A DNA stretch of 64,000 bases. Origin: Lacticaseibacillus zeae DSM 20178 = KCTC 3804. GTDB lineage: Bacteria > Bacillota > Bacilli > Lactobacillales > Lactobacillaceae. The DNA lies in the NCBI RefSeq assembly GCF_000260435.1, contig NZ_BACQ01000009.1, positions 1-64,000 of the forward strand. Reading direction: 5' to 3'. The notes below the pieces were generated by a model. The model searched no databases, had not been told where the DNA came from, and saw only the letters and a program-made list of their open reading frames with translations. The translations under genes were made by a program, and so were the position numbers. This document shows positions 26,119 to 34,279 of the stretch, in pieces; the first letter of the stretch is position 1, and each line of letters starts with the position of its first letter.

Positions 26119-26196
26119 AACACCCTCAACCATCCTCACGAAGCCAACCACCAAAACCCACCCGATCACCCAACCCCATCACATCTCTCAGACTAC
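26119..26196 (+). promoter_or_regulatory. C-rich, G-poor segment in the hisS leader
   Basis: About 78 nt with only four G, rich in CC, CA and TC steps (for example AACACCCTCAACC, ACCCACCC). It ends at the hisS SD AGGAGG. The composition resembles an unstructured Rho-loading (rut) region; inference only. Confidence 0.4.
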
Positions 26197-26208
26197 AGGA
26201 GGTTCCTC

Positions 26209-27492
26209 ATGAATTATCAACGTCCAAAAGGCACAGCCGATATTTTACCTGGCCAAAGTGAACGTTGGCAGCAGGTAGAAGCTGTTGCCCGTAAAATTTT
26301 TGCTCAATACCAATACCGTGAAATTCGCACGCCGATTTTTGAAAATGTCGATGTTTTTTCGCGCAGTGCTGGTGACACCAGCGACATCGTGACCAAAGAA
26401 ATGTATACCTTTAAAGATAAAGGCGACCGGATGATGGCCTTGCGTCCTGAAGGCACTGCCGGGGTCGTGCGAGCTTATGTCGAAAATAAGTTATACGGTC
26501 CTGAATATGCGAAGCCTTACAAAGTTTACTATATGGGGCCGATGTTTCGCTATGAACGCCCGCAAAGTGGCCGTCAGCGGCAGTTCCATCAAATTGGGGT
26601 CGAAGCTTTTGGCAGCGATTCTCCAGTACTGGATGCCGAAACGATCGCCTTGGCTAAACAGTTGCTCGAAGCTTTAGGCGCCAAACACCTTAAGTTTGTC
26701 ATCAATTCGTTGGGCGACCCAGCGACCCGAAAAGCTTTTCATGCAGCGCTTGTTGATTACCTGACGCCGTTCAAAGATGAGCTTTCTGAAGATTCTAAAG
26801 TTCGTTTAGAAAAAAATCCGCTGCGCATTCTCGATAGTAAAGATCGCCATGATCAGGAAATTGTCGCCAATGCGCCTTCAATTCTGGACTATCTGACGCC
26901 GGAAGCCCAACAGCATTTTGATCGCGTGAAGACGTTGCTGACAGGGCTGGGAATTGATTTTGACGTGGATGCGACCATGGTCCGCGGACTTGATTATTAC
27001 AACCACACGATTTTTGAAGTCATGTCCGATGATAAAGTCTTTGGAGGCGGCTATACGACGATTCTTGCAGGTGGCCGCTATAACGGGCTGGTTGAAGAAC
27101 TCGGCGGTCCCGAGACTCCCGGAATTGGCTTTGCCATGGGTGTTGAGCGCTTGATGCTGCTGATGCAATCAGACCAAGAAGCCGCCCAACCGGATGCATA
27201 CATCGTCACGATCGATCAAGGTGCTGACCAAGAAGCCTTGCAAATGCTGACAGCCTTGCGTCAACAAGGCTTTACCGGTGAAATGGATTACATGGGCCGT
27301 AAAGCGAAAGGCCAGTTTAAAGCGGCTAACAAAGCGCATGCGAAGCTGGTTTTGACGATTGGCGAAAGCGAACGCGCAGCCGGCACCGTCCAGATTAAAA
27401 ATATGGCAACCGGTCAGCAACAAGCTTTCCCCCAAGCAGATGTGTTGGCAGATTTTGGTAAAATTTATACGCAAGTAACGGAGGCAAAGTAG
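26209..27492 (+). CDS. hisS: Histidyl-tRNA synthetase
   Basis: Class II aminoacyl-tRNA synthetase, 427 residues. It shows the N-terminal [10 protein letters not shown], motif 1 region [10 protein letters not shown], motif 2 [17 protein letters not shown], histidine motifs [13 protein letters not shown] and motif 3 [13 protein letters not shown], then the anticodon domain. AGGAGG stands 6 nt before the ATG. It is under T-box control but separated from the T-box terminator by ~305 nt of repeat-containing leader. It is 1 nt from aspS. Confidence 0.98.
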   Translation: MNYQRPKGTADILPGQSERWQQVEAVARKIFAQYQYREIRTPIFENVDVFSRSAGDTSDIVTKEMYTFKDKGDRMMALRPEGTAGVVRAYVENKLYGPEYAKPYKVYYMGPMFRYERPQSGRQRQFHQIGVEAFGSDSPVLDAETIALAKQLLEALGAKHLKFVINSLGDPATRKAFHAALVDYLTPFKDELSEDSKVRLEKNPLRILDSKDRHDQEIVANAPSILDYLTPEAQQHFDRVKTLLTGLGIDFDVDATMVRGLDYYNHTIFEVMSDDKVFGGGYTTILAGGRYNGLVEELGGPETPGIGFAMGVERLMLLMQSDQEAAQPDAYIVTIDQGADQEALQMLTALRQQGFTGEMDYMGRKAKGQFKAANKAHAKLVLTIGESERAAGTVQIKNMATGQQQAFPQADVLADFGKIYTQVTEAK

Positions 27493-27493
27493 T

Positions 27494-29299
27494 ATGAGTA
27501 AACGAACCTGTTATGCCGGTGATGTGACCACCGCTTATGTCGATCAGGAAGTAACCTTAAAAGGGTGGGTGCAGAAACGCCGCAGTCTCGGCAGTTTGAT
27601 TTTTATTGATTTGCGGGATCGGGAAGGCATCGTTCAACTTGTTTTTTCTGAGGAATTTGATCAGGACGCGTTGACAGTGGCTAATTCGGTGCGCTCCGAG
27701 TATGTGATCGAAGTCCATGGGGTGGTCAAAAAACGCAAGCCGCAAGCAGTGAACCCGGAAATGAAAACCGGCGATGTCGAAGTTGAAGTCCATGACATCA
27801 CTATTTTGAACAAGGCCAAAACGCCGCCATTTTACATTGAAGACAATGTCGCCGTCACAGAAGAGACAAAATTAAAGTATCGTTACCTTGACTTGCGCCG
27901 GCCTGAGATGCAAAAGAACATCTTTACCCGCGCTCACATCATGCGCAGTGTGCACCATTACTTAGATGACAATGGCTTTATTGATGTCGAAACGCCGACG
28001 TTAACTGCTAGTACGCCTGAAGGGGCCCGGGACTATCTGGTGCCATCGCGGGTTTACCCTGGCAGTTTCTATGCTTTGCCACAATCACCGCAATTATTTA
28101 AGCAGCTATTGATGGGGGCCGGATTTGATCGGTACTATCAAATCGCCCGGTGCTTCCGCGATGAAGACTTGCGCGGCGACCGCCAACCGGAATTTACCCA
28201 GATTGACCTTGAAACCAGTTTCTTGACGGCAGAAGAAATTCAGGATATTACTGAAGGCCTAATTGCTCAGGTGATGCACGATGTAAAAGGCATTGACGTC
28301 AAGTTGCCATTCGAGCGGATCACCTGGCAGGATGCGATGGATAAATATGGCTCTGATAAGCCGGATCTTCGCTTTGGCATGCAGATTCAGGATGTTTCCG
28401 ATTTAGTCAAAGATTCTGATTTCAAAGTTTTTGCGGGTGCCGTGCAAAATGGCGGTCAAGTGCGGGCAATCGTTTTGCCTGGCGGAGCCGATAAATATTC
28501 ACGGAAGATGATTGATGCCCAACAGGACTACATCAAACGTTTTGGTGCTAAGGGTCTGGCGTGGTTGAAAGTAACAACTGATGGCATTAGCGGCCCAATT
28601 GCCAAGTTCTTCGGTGACGGCAAGACGCTGACAGAGGCAGTCGGCGCCCATGCCGGTGATCTGGTTCTGTTTGTGGCAGATAAAGCGAAGGTCGTTGCTG
28701 ATTCACTAGGCTATCTCCGCACCCATTTTGGCCATGATCTTGGTTTGATTGACGACAAGCAGTTCCGCTTCTGCTGGGTGGTTGACTGGCCGCTGTTCGA
28801 ATACGACGAAGGAATTCAACGTTGGGTTCCGGCGCATCATCCATTCACGATGCCAAACGAGGAAGACGTTCATCTACTTGACACCGATCCGCATGCAGCA
28901 CATGCCCAAAGTTACGATATTGTATTGAATGGCTATGAATTAGGCGGCGGCTCCATCCGTATTCACAACCGGGAGATTCAAGAAAAAATGCTCAAAGCAC
29001 TTGGCTTCACTCCGGAACGTGCCCAAAAGAGTTTTGGCTTCCTGCTGACGGCGCTTGATTACGGGTTCCCGCCGCATGGTGGCTTGGCCATTGGATTAGA
29101 TCGGTTTGTCATGCTGCTCACAGGCCGCACCAATATTCGCGATGTGATTGCCTTTCCGAAGAACAGCAAAGCCAGCGAACCGATGACCAGTGCACCTTCA
29201 CCAGTTGCGGACGTACAACTTAAGGATTTAGGTATTGAAGTTCGGCCAGATGTCGATCCGGAAAAAGAGCATGAAGGCGACGAGAATTTAACTGAATGA
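27494..29299 (+). CDS. aspS: Aspartyl-tRNA synthetase
   Basis: Class IIb synthetase of 601 residues, bacterial type. The N-terminal OB anticodon domain ([23 protein letters not shown], read in parts) is followed by motif 2 [19 protein letters not shown], the GAD insertion domain and motif 3 [18 protein letters not shown] lies in the end of hisS. The pair is conserved in Firmicutes and both enzymes respond to the shared T-box. Confidence 0.98.
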   Translation: MSKRTCYAGDVTTAYVDQEVTLKGWVQKRRSLGSLIFIDLRDREGIVQLVFSEEFDQDALTVANSVRSEYVIEVHGVVKKRKPQAVNPEMKTGDVEVEVHDITILNKAKTPPFYIEDNVAVTEETKLKYRYLDLRRPEMQKNIFTRAHIMRSVHHYLDDNGFIDVETPTLTASTPEGARDYLVPSRVYPGSFYALPQSPQLFKQLLMGAGFDRYYQIARCFRDEDLRGDRQPEFTQIDLETSFLTAEEIQDITEGLIAQVMHDVKGIDVKLPFERITWQDAMDKYGSDKPDLRFGMQIQDVSDLVKDSDFKVFAGAVQNGGQVRAIVLPGGADKYSRKMIDAQQDYIKRFGAKGLAWLKVTTDGISGPIAKFFGDGKTLTEAVGAHAGDLVLFVADKAKVVADSLGYLRTHFGHDLGLIDDKQFRFCWVVDWPLFEYDEGIQRWVPAHHPFTMPNEEDVHLLDTDPHAAHAQSYDIVLNGYELGGGSIRIHNREIQEKMLKALGFTPERAQKSFGFLLTALDYGFPPHGGLAIGLDRFVMLLTGRTNIRDVIAFPKNSKASEPMTSAPSPVADVQLKDLGIEVRPDVDPEKEHEGDENLTE

Positions 29300-29340
29300 G
29301 GCTCGTCACTTTCGCCTAAATGAACGATACAATTTAATTG

Positions 29341-29392
29341 CTGACAATCGAAACACCTACCGCTATAATGATGTGTAGCGGAGGTGTTTTTT
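29341..29392 (+). promoter_or_regulatory. msrB promoter nested in a terminator/SD-masking hairpin
   Basis: CTGACA (29341-29346), 17 bp, TATAAT (29364-29369). The same sequence forms a hairpin AACACCT-A-CCGCTA (29352-29365) with TAGCGG-AGGTGTT (29376-29388), followed by TTTT up to the ATG. Read-through RNA from aspS would fold it, ending transcription and burying the SD GGAGG. RNA starting from the local promoter lacks the 5' arm. Confidence 0.75.
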
Positions 29393-29836
29393 ATGTTCGA
29401 TAAAGCAAAACGGCCGTCAAAAGCCGATCTAAAGAAGCAACTGTCACCTGAAGCTTATGCGGTTACGCAAAAAGCCGCGACTGAACGGCCGTTTTCCGGT
29501 CAGTATGATGATTTTTATCAAGACGGCATCTATGTGGATGTGGTTAGCGGCGAACCGCTATTTTCCTCCCAAGATAAATATGATGCTGGCTGCGGCTGGC
29601 CATCTTTTACCAAACCGATTACGAAGCTCGCCGAACACCGGGATCAGAGCTTCGGTATGGAACGCGTCGAAGTCCGCAGTCCCGAAGCTGATTCACACCT
29701 TGGTCACGTCTTTAACGATGGTCCGATTGCAAAAGGTGGCTTGCGCTATTGCATCAATTCTGCAGCGCTACGTTTCATCCCAGTTGCCGATCTCGACAAA
29801 GAAGGCTACGGCCAGTACCGACAACTATTCAAGTGA
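29393..29836 (+). CDS. msrB: Peptide methionine-(R)-S-oxide reductase
   Basis: Reduces the R-sulfoxide of methionine in proteins. The 147 residues carry CGWPSFTKP, the [16 protein letters not shown] segment and the catalytic cysteine in [10 protein letters not shown]. The zinc-binding CxxC pairs of some MsrBs are absent. The ATG at 29393 is selected because the GCGGAGG SD lies ~9 nt upstream; a GTG at 29384 is inside the SD. Its stop codon is shared with the first bases of repeat copy 5. Confidence 0.96.
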   Translation: MFDKAKRPSKADLKKQLSPEAYAVTQKAATERPFSGQYDDFYQDGIYVDVVSGEPLFSSQDKYDAGCGWPSFTKPITKLAEHRDQSFGMERVEVRSPEADSHLGHVFNDGPIAKGGLRYCINSAALRFIPVADLDKEGYGQYRQLFK

Positions 29837-29952
29837 GCGTGAGATGGCGCGATTAGAAGTCGGAGTATAAGTGGTCTTAGGCGTGATGGCCCGGGTTTAG
29901 GCCATTGCGCCTAAGGTCCTTATACGCAGACTTCTGCGCCAGTGAACGCGTT
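29835..29952 (-). repeat. Intergenic palindromic element, copy 5 (msrB-yitT)
   Basis: Reverse orientation: GAGCGTGAG ... TTAGAAGTCGGAGTATAAG ... CTTATACGCAGACTTCTGCG ... GAACGCG. It starts inside the msrB stop codon. Arms carry the AAGTC/GACTT and GTATAAG/CTTATAC pairings. Confidence 0.9.
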
Positions 29953-29956
29953 AAAG

Positions 29957-30001
29957 TGAGCGTGAGATGGCGCAGTTATGATCCTACGCTGGTGAACGCA
30001 T
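29957..30001 (-). repeat. Mini copy of the palindromic element (internal deletion)
   Basis: Retains the outer ends only (GTGAGCGTGAGATGGCGCAG and CTACGCTGGTGAACGCATT), as does the mini copy before rel. Confidence 0.7.
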
Positions 30002-30055
30002 TATGACACCCGTTAAAATAAATAAACTGACCGATTTTTTGATTTGGTAGCAATC

Positions 30056-30115
30056 AAAGACCGCCCTTGTTATACTTGATCACGACATGATTATGGGTGA
30101 CAGGGAGCGGTTTTT
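30056..30115 (+). promoter_or_regulatory. Promoter-containing terminator-like hairpin before yitT
   Basis: AAAGACCGC-CCT (30056-30067) can pair with AGG-GA-GCGGTTTTT (30102-30115), giving a terminator shape that includes the SD CAGGGAG. TATACT (30071-30076) lies in the loop. The -35 is weak. Confidence 0.5.
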
Positions 30116-30118
30116 GAT

Positions 30119-31039
30119 ATGGAAGAGATTGATCGGCTAATTCGCCGACATCAAAATTGGTCACGATTATCAGCAGCATTTTTCTATAGTATTTGTGTCG
30201 CCGTTGCATTGAATATGTTTTGGGAACCGGGCGGGGTTTTTGCCAGTGGCATTACCGGTGCGGCACAGCTTTTGGCGACTGTGGTGCGAAAATGGTTTAA
30301 CTTCGACATTGCGCTGCCATTCTTTTCGCTGGCGACAACGGATTTATTTTCAACTGGGACCCTGCTATTTTTCTTAAACGTGCCACTGTTTATTCTGGCA
30401 TGGAAGGCAATCGGGCACCGCTTTACAGTGTTCACTTTTTTGGCGGTTATCTTCTCGACGATCATGATTCGGTTGCTTGGGGTATTAACGCCGCTGACCA
30501 AAGATCCCATCGTTTGTGGTATTTTTGGGGCGGTTGTGAATGGCTTGGGTACCGGGTTTGCTTTGCGCAATAATATTTCCACTGGCGGTATCGATATTCT
30601 GGGGATCGTGTTGCGCAAGCGCACCGGGCGGACAGTTGGCACGATCAACATCATGTTCAATGTGCTGATTATCTTTCTTGCCGGTTTTGTTAATGATTGG
30701 CCGCATGCGTTGTATTCAGCATTGGCAATTTTCATCAATGGACGGGTCATGGATTCGCTATACACGCGCCAGCAACGGTTGCAGGTCATGATTGTGACTG
30801 CCCGGCCTAAGCAGGTTGTCCGGGAGATTCAAGGTTCACTACGCCGCGGCATCACCATTGTTCACGATGCAGAAGGAGCCTTCCATCACGAAGAAAAAAC
30901 CATCCTGTTCACGATCATTTCCCGGGCTGAAATGTATGACTTAGAACAGGCCATGCGTCATAGCGATCCGTATGCGTTTGTGTCAATTACGGACTCGGTC
31001 AAAATCCTCGGCCATTTTTACGAGCCCAAAACGGATTAA
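30119..31039 (+). CDS. YitT family membrane protein
   Basis: A 306-residue protein of the YitT/DUF161-DUF2179 family; function not established. Five or six membrane segments span about residues 18-215, including FASGITGAAQLLATV and the family signature STGGIDILGIVLRKR. The C-terminal ~80 residues form the cytoplasmic DUF2179 domain (GITIVHDAEGAFHHEEKTILFTII). GGGAG precedes the ATG by ~11 nt. The gene is monocistronic, ended by a terminator. Confidence 0.9.
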   Translation: MEEIDRLIRRHQNWSRLSAAFFYSICVAVALNMFWEPGGVFASGITGAAQLLATVVRKWFNFDIALPFFSLATTDLFSTGTLLFFLNVPLFILAWKAIGHRFTVFTFLAVIFSTIMIRLLGVLTPLTKDPIVCGIFGAVVNGLGTGFALRNNISTGGIDILGIVLRKRTGRTVGTINIMFNVLIIFLAGFVNDWPHALYSALAIFINGRVMDSLYTRQQRLQVMIVTARPKQVVREIQGSLRRGITIVHDAEGAFHHEEKTILFTIISRAEMYDLEQAMRHSDPYAFVSITDSVKILGHFYEPKTD

Positions 31040-31051
31040 TGGCGCTAACAT

Positions 31052-31077
31052 AAACCCGGACAGTAGCCGGGTTTTTT
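31052..31077 (+). terminator. Terminator after yitT-like gene
   Basis: AAACCCGG / CCGGGTTT, 7 nt loop, followed by TTTT. Confidence 0.9.
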
Positions 31078-31089
31078 GATGAAATTTTC

Positions 31090-31133
31090 TGATCACCAGA
31101 AATCTCAATCGAAACGATTATTGCTGGTGATCA
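31090..31133 (+). promoter_or_regulatory. Inverted repeat in the nfo leader
   Basis: TGATCACCAG (31090-31099) is perfectly repeated in inverse (CTGGTGATCA, 31124-31133), with an inner AATCG-AAA-CGATT hairpin (31107-31119). There is no T-run. It sits 5 nt before the nfo SD. Confidence 0.6.
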
Positions 31134-31152
31134 TACATAGGGGGCTTTTTAA

Positions 31153-32040
31153 ATGTTAATTGGTGCCAATGTCAGTATGAAAGGCACAAAAATGTTGTTA
31201 GGAGCCGTTGAAGAAGCGGCTAGTTATGATGCCAATACACTGCAGTTTTATACGGGTGCGCCGCAAAATACGCGGCGTAAACCAACGAGCGAAATGCGCA
31301 TTCCTGAAGGGCTGGCGGCTATGACTAAACATGGCATCAGTCATACCGTTATTCACGCGCCTTATATTGTCAATCTTGGCAATACGAAAAAGCCTGAAAA
31401 CTTTGAATTTGCGGTGCAATTCATGCGGGAAGAAGTTGCCCGGGCGGATGCGTTACACGCCTATACCATGCCATTTCATCCCGGTGCGCATGTGGGTGCC
31501 GGTCCTGAAGCCGCCATCAAGCAAATTGTGAAAGGCTTGAATCTTATTATTGACCCTAAGCAACACGTCACGATTGCGCTTGAAACCATGGCAGGGAAAG
31601 GAACGGAAATCGGCCGCTCATTTGAGGAACTCGCCGCAATCATTGATGGGGTGACTTATAACGAAAAGTTGCGCGTGACTTTTGATACTTGTCATACCAA
31701 CGACGCCGGTTACGATGTCAAAGATGACTTTGATGGTGTTTTAAATGAATTTGATCACGTCATCGGTGTAGATCGACTGAGTGTCATTCACGTGAACGAT
31801 TCCAAGGATCCGCGAGGTAGCCATAAGGATCGCCATGCCAACATCGGTTTTGGGACAATCGGGTTTGACGCGTTAAACCGAATTGCCCATCATCCGGCAT
31901 TGGAAAAGTTACCCAAGATACTCGAAACCCCGTATGTCGGGCCAGATAAAAAGCATCAGGTCCCGCCATACGGGGAGGAAATCAAGTGGCTCAAAAGCGG
32001 CCATTTTCAACCGGAAGCTTTGCGCCGGTTGATGGATTAA
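31153..32040 (+). CDS. nfo: Endonuclease IV (AP endonuclease)
   Basis: Zinc-dependent AP endonuclease of base-excision repair, 295 residues. Family signatures include the opening [61 protein letters not shown] and [20 protein letters not shown] with metal ligands. GGGGG lies ~10 nt before the ATG. The last 4 nt overlap the end of the convergent minus-strand gene. Confidence 0.97.
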   Translation: MLIGANVSMKGTKMLLGAVEEAASYDANTLQFYTGAPQNTRRKPTSEMRIPEGLAAMTKHGISHTVIHAPYIVNLGNTKKPENFEFAVQFMREEVARADALHAYTMPFHPGAHVGAGPEAAIKQIVKGLNLIIDPKQHVTIALETMAGKGTEIGRSFEELAAIIDGVTYNEKLRVTFDTCHTNDAGYDVKDDFDGVLNEFDHVIGVDRLSVIHVNDSKDPRGSHKDRHANIGFGTIGFDALNRIAHHPALEKLPKILETPYVGPDKKHQVPPYGEEIKWLKSGHFQPEALRRLMD

Positions 32041-32867
32041 TGCGTCTCGGTATTTTCAAATTCATCTAAGCCCATGTGCTCCAAAATCAAGGTCGCAGTT
32101 TCTTCAATCGATCGGTGTGCGGTGTTAATCACCATGCAGCCGATTTTTTTGTAGAGATCTTCAGCAAACTTCAATTCTTGATTGACTTGATCGCGCGCCG
32201 AGTAAGCAGTATCAGGATTCAAGCCATACTGAATCATGCGTTGACGCCGAAATTCCATTAAAACGGAAGCATCGGTGGTCAAGCCGACAATTTTTTTAGG
32301 ATCGACCTGCCAGATTTCTTCGGGAATATGGGCATTGGGCACCAAAGGCAAATTGGCAACTTTCAGATTACGGTTGGCGAGGAATAGGGACAATGGTGTT
32401 TTGCTTGTCCGCGACACGCCGAGCAAGACAATATCGGCCTCCAGAAAACCTTTCGGGTCTTTGCCGTCATCATACAAAACCGCAAATTCCATCGCCGAGA
32501 TCCGATCAAAATAACGTTCGTTGAGATCATGCACGGCACCCGGAACGTGATTGGGCTCCTCATGTGTGATCGATTTGATACCGCTTAAAATCGGTGACAT
32601 GACGTCGATCGCAATGACACCTTGGTCTTTGGCGTAATGTGTTGCCAACTGGGCGAAGCCGTCTGTGACGAACGTCATGATGGCCAATGCGTTCTCTTTC
32701 TTCGCTTCATCAATGGCACTGTAAATTTTTTCTTTCGTGTGAATGAACGGAAACCGGACATAATGGGCTTCAAATTCCGGAAACTGTGCGGCAACCGCCT
32801 GCGCAAGTCGCAGTCCGGTTTCGCCGACGGAATCTGACATGATATACAAATTCAATTCTTGGGTCAT
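32037..32867 (-). CDS. Pyruvate, phosphate dikinase regulatory protein (kinase/phosphotransferase)
   Basis: DUF299 family protein, 276 residues; bifunctional ADP-dependent Ser/Thr kinase and Pi-dependent phosphorylase that inactivates and reactivates PPDK (family knowledge). It opens [14 protein letters not shown], has [16 protein letters not shown], and the P-loop-like [15 protein letters not shown] at about residue 150. The ATG at 32867 has GAGGTGG 3-7 nt upstream; a longer in-frame start at 32957 is not supported. Its target gene is not in the window. The stop codon overlaps nfo. Confidence 0.93.
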   Translation of the reverse strand: MTQELNLYIMSDSVGETGLRLAQAVAAQFPEFEAHYVRFPFIHTKEKIYSAIDEAKKENALAIMTFVTDGFAQLATHYAKDQGVIAIDVMSPILSGIKSITHEEPNHVPGAVHDLNERYFDRISAMEFAVLYDDGKDPKGFLEADIVLLGVSRTSKTPLSLFLANRNLKVANLPLVPNAHIPEEIWQVDPKKIVGLTTDASVLMEFRRQRMIQYGLNPDTAYSARDQVNQELKFAEDLYKKIGCMVINTAHRSIEETATLILEHMGLDEFENTETH

Positions 32868-33053
32868 AATGCCACCTCGCAACTTAGATAACGCTATCAT
32901 AGCATAATTCAAGCGCGTACGTGAATGTCGAGGAACGCGGCCATTAAACGCTAGCAAATCTTTGATTGTAACCGATAATGGCGTTAAGATTTAGTTAAGA
33001 ACGCATCATTGCGGATAACAACGGTTGTTTATATAAAAATCTGAAATCGCTTA

Positions 33054-33082
33054 TTGACGCGTGGTTATCAGTTTTGTATACT
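33054..33082 (+). promoter_or_regulatory. rpsU promoter
   Basis: TTGACG (33054-33059), 17 bp, TATACT (33077-33082), giving a ~60 nt leader. Confidence 0.8.
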
Positions 33083-33148
33083 AATAAACGAACTATTGGC
33101 TATGATATCCGTCAGTGGTTACACAAGTGTCGGAGGGAGGGATATCAC

Positions 33149-33325
33149 ATGGCTAAGACAGTTGTTAAGAAAAACGAATCTCTCGATGACGCTCTTCGGC
33201 GCTTTAAGCGTACTGTATCCAAGTCTGGTACACTCGCTGAATACCGCAAGCGTGAATTCTACGAGAAGCCTAGCGTACGCCGCAAGCTGAAGTCAGAAGC
33301 TGCGCGTAAGCGTAAGAAGTATTAA
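33149..33325 (+). CDS. rpsU: 30S ribosomal protein S21
   Basis: The 58-residue basic protein [20 protein letters not shown]... ending in [11 protein letters not shown] is S21. The start at 33149 is fixed by GGAGGGAGG ~8 nt upstream; an in-frame ATG at 33074 lies before the SD. It has its own strong promoter and is 18 bp from yqeY, the usual Firmicutes pairing. Confidence 0.98.
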   Translation: MAKTVVKKNESLDDALRRFKRTVSKSGTLAEYRKREFYEKPSVRRKLKSEAARKRKKY

Positions 33326-33343
33326 TAAAGGACTTGGTGAATA

Positions 33344-33787
33344 GTGGCTTTAATGGATGAGCTTAATGCTCAGATGAAACAAAGCATGTTAGCCAAGGAC
33401 AAGGTAACGTTGAGCGTTGTCCGGATGTTGAAAACAGCGTTGGTCAATGAAAAGATCAAAGTCGGCCATGAGCTTTCCGAGGATGAAGAAAAGAGCGTTC
33501 TTACGACTGAATTAAAACAGCGCAAGGAAAGCGTTTCGGAATTCAAAAAAGGTGGCCGTGATGATCTGGTTCAGGAAACCGAAGCTGAAATCAAGGTTGT
33601 GGAACGTTTTCTGCCAGCCCAGTTAAACAAAGCCCAAGTTGCCGACATCGTTGATGCAACAATCAAAGAAGTCGGAGCCACAGGTAAGCAAGACTTTGGC
33701 AAGGTGATGAAGACGTTGATGCCCAAGGTTAAAGGCCAAGCTGATGGCGGTCTCGTCAGCAGCGTGGTAAAAGAAAAACTTAGTTAA
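33344..33787 (+). CDS. yqeY: GatB/YqeY domain protein
   Basis: A 147-residue YqeY-family protein, resembling the C-terminal tRNA-binding domain of GatB; its role is not settled. It opens ALMDELNAQMKQSMLAKDKVTLSVVRML and has the VERFLPAQL and VMKTLMPKVKGQADGGLV family segments. The start is read as GTG at 33344 with AAAGGA ~11 nt upstream; the ATG at 33353 is 20 nt from the SD. It follows rpsU and is closed by a terminator. Confidence 0.92.
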   Translation: MALMDELNAQMKQSMLAKDKVTLSVVRMLKTALVNEKIKVGHELSEDEEKSVLTTELKQRKESVSEFKKGGRDDLVQETEAEIKVVERFLPAQLNKAQVADIVDATIKEVGATGKQDFGKVMKTLMPKVKGQADGGLVSSVVKEKLS

Positions 33788-33790
33788 CGA

Positions 33791-33818
33791 CAAAGCCGGT
33801 GTTAGCACCGGCTTTTTA
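33791..33818 (+). terminator. Terminator after yqeY
   Basis: AAAGCCGGTG-TTAG-CACCGGCTTTTT. Confidence 0.95.
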
Positions 33819-33903
33819 TTGTGGTGATTGCGCGGGTGTGGGCATGGCGTAAAAGTCGGCTTGTTTAGGTTGTAAAGTGCGAGGAATGTGGCTTTCTGGC
33901 GCA

Positions 33904-33968
33904 AAAACGCGCTCGCAGTCGCAGAAATCTACGTGTAAGGACCTCAGACCTAAATGGCTAAAATGCCA
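33904..33968 (+). repeat. Half copy of the palindromic element (a)
   Basis: Left arm only: AACGCGCTCGCAGTCGCAG, AAATCTACGTGTAAGGACC, TCAGACCTAAATGGC. First of a series of three before phoH. Confidence 0.75.
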
Positions 33969-34013
33969 AAACTGTGCTGTGCCGCAGAAATGAGTTTGAT
34001 CGATACTGCTGCG

Positions 34014-34079
34014 GAAACGCGTTCGCAGGCCCAGAAATCTCCGCATAAGGACCTCAAGCACAAATGGCCAAAGCCCAGC
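34014..34079 (+). repeat. Half copy of the palindromic element (b)
   Basis: Left arm plus loop: GAAACGCGTTCGCAGGCCC, AGAAATCTCCGCATAAGGACC, then TCAAGCACAAATGGCC. The matching right arm is absent. Confidence 0.72.
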
Positions 34080-34097
34080 CTGGAGTTGTCCGACGCT

Positions 34098-34220
34098 GAA
34101 ACGCGCTCGCAGTCGCAGAAATAGGAGTGTAAGGACCTCAGACCTAAATGGCCAAAGCCCAGCCATTTAGCTCTGAGGCCACTTACACTCCGATTTCTAA
34201 GCGCTCCTGCTCGCGCTCTT
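34098..34220 (+). repeat. Intergenic palindromic element, copy 6 (upstream of phoH)
   Basis: Full copy: GAAACGCGCTCGCAG ... GAGTGTAAGGACCTCAGA ... loop AAGCCCAGCC ... GGCCACTTACACTCCGATTT ... CTCGCGCTC. The left arm here reads ATAGGAGTGTAAG, so GGAGTGTAAG pairs perfectly with CTTACACTCC. Confidence 0.88.
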
Positions 34221-34279
34221 AAAATATGCTAAACTAATACCATCTTTACCGCTTAAAATATTTGTTAGGGGGCCAATAT

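Noticed and set aside
25646-26212. Short ORFs on both strands across the hisS T-box and repeats
   Set aside because: They run through T-box structure and repeat arms, have no SD and no recognisable protein content.
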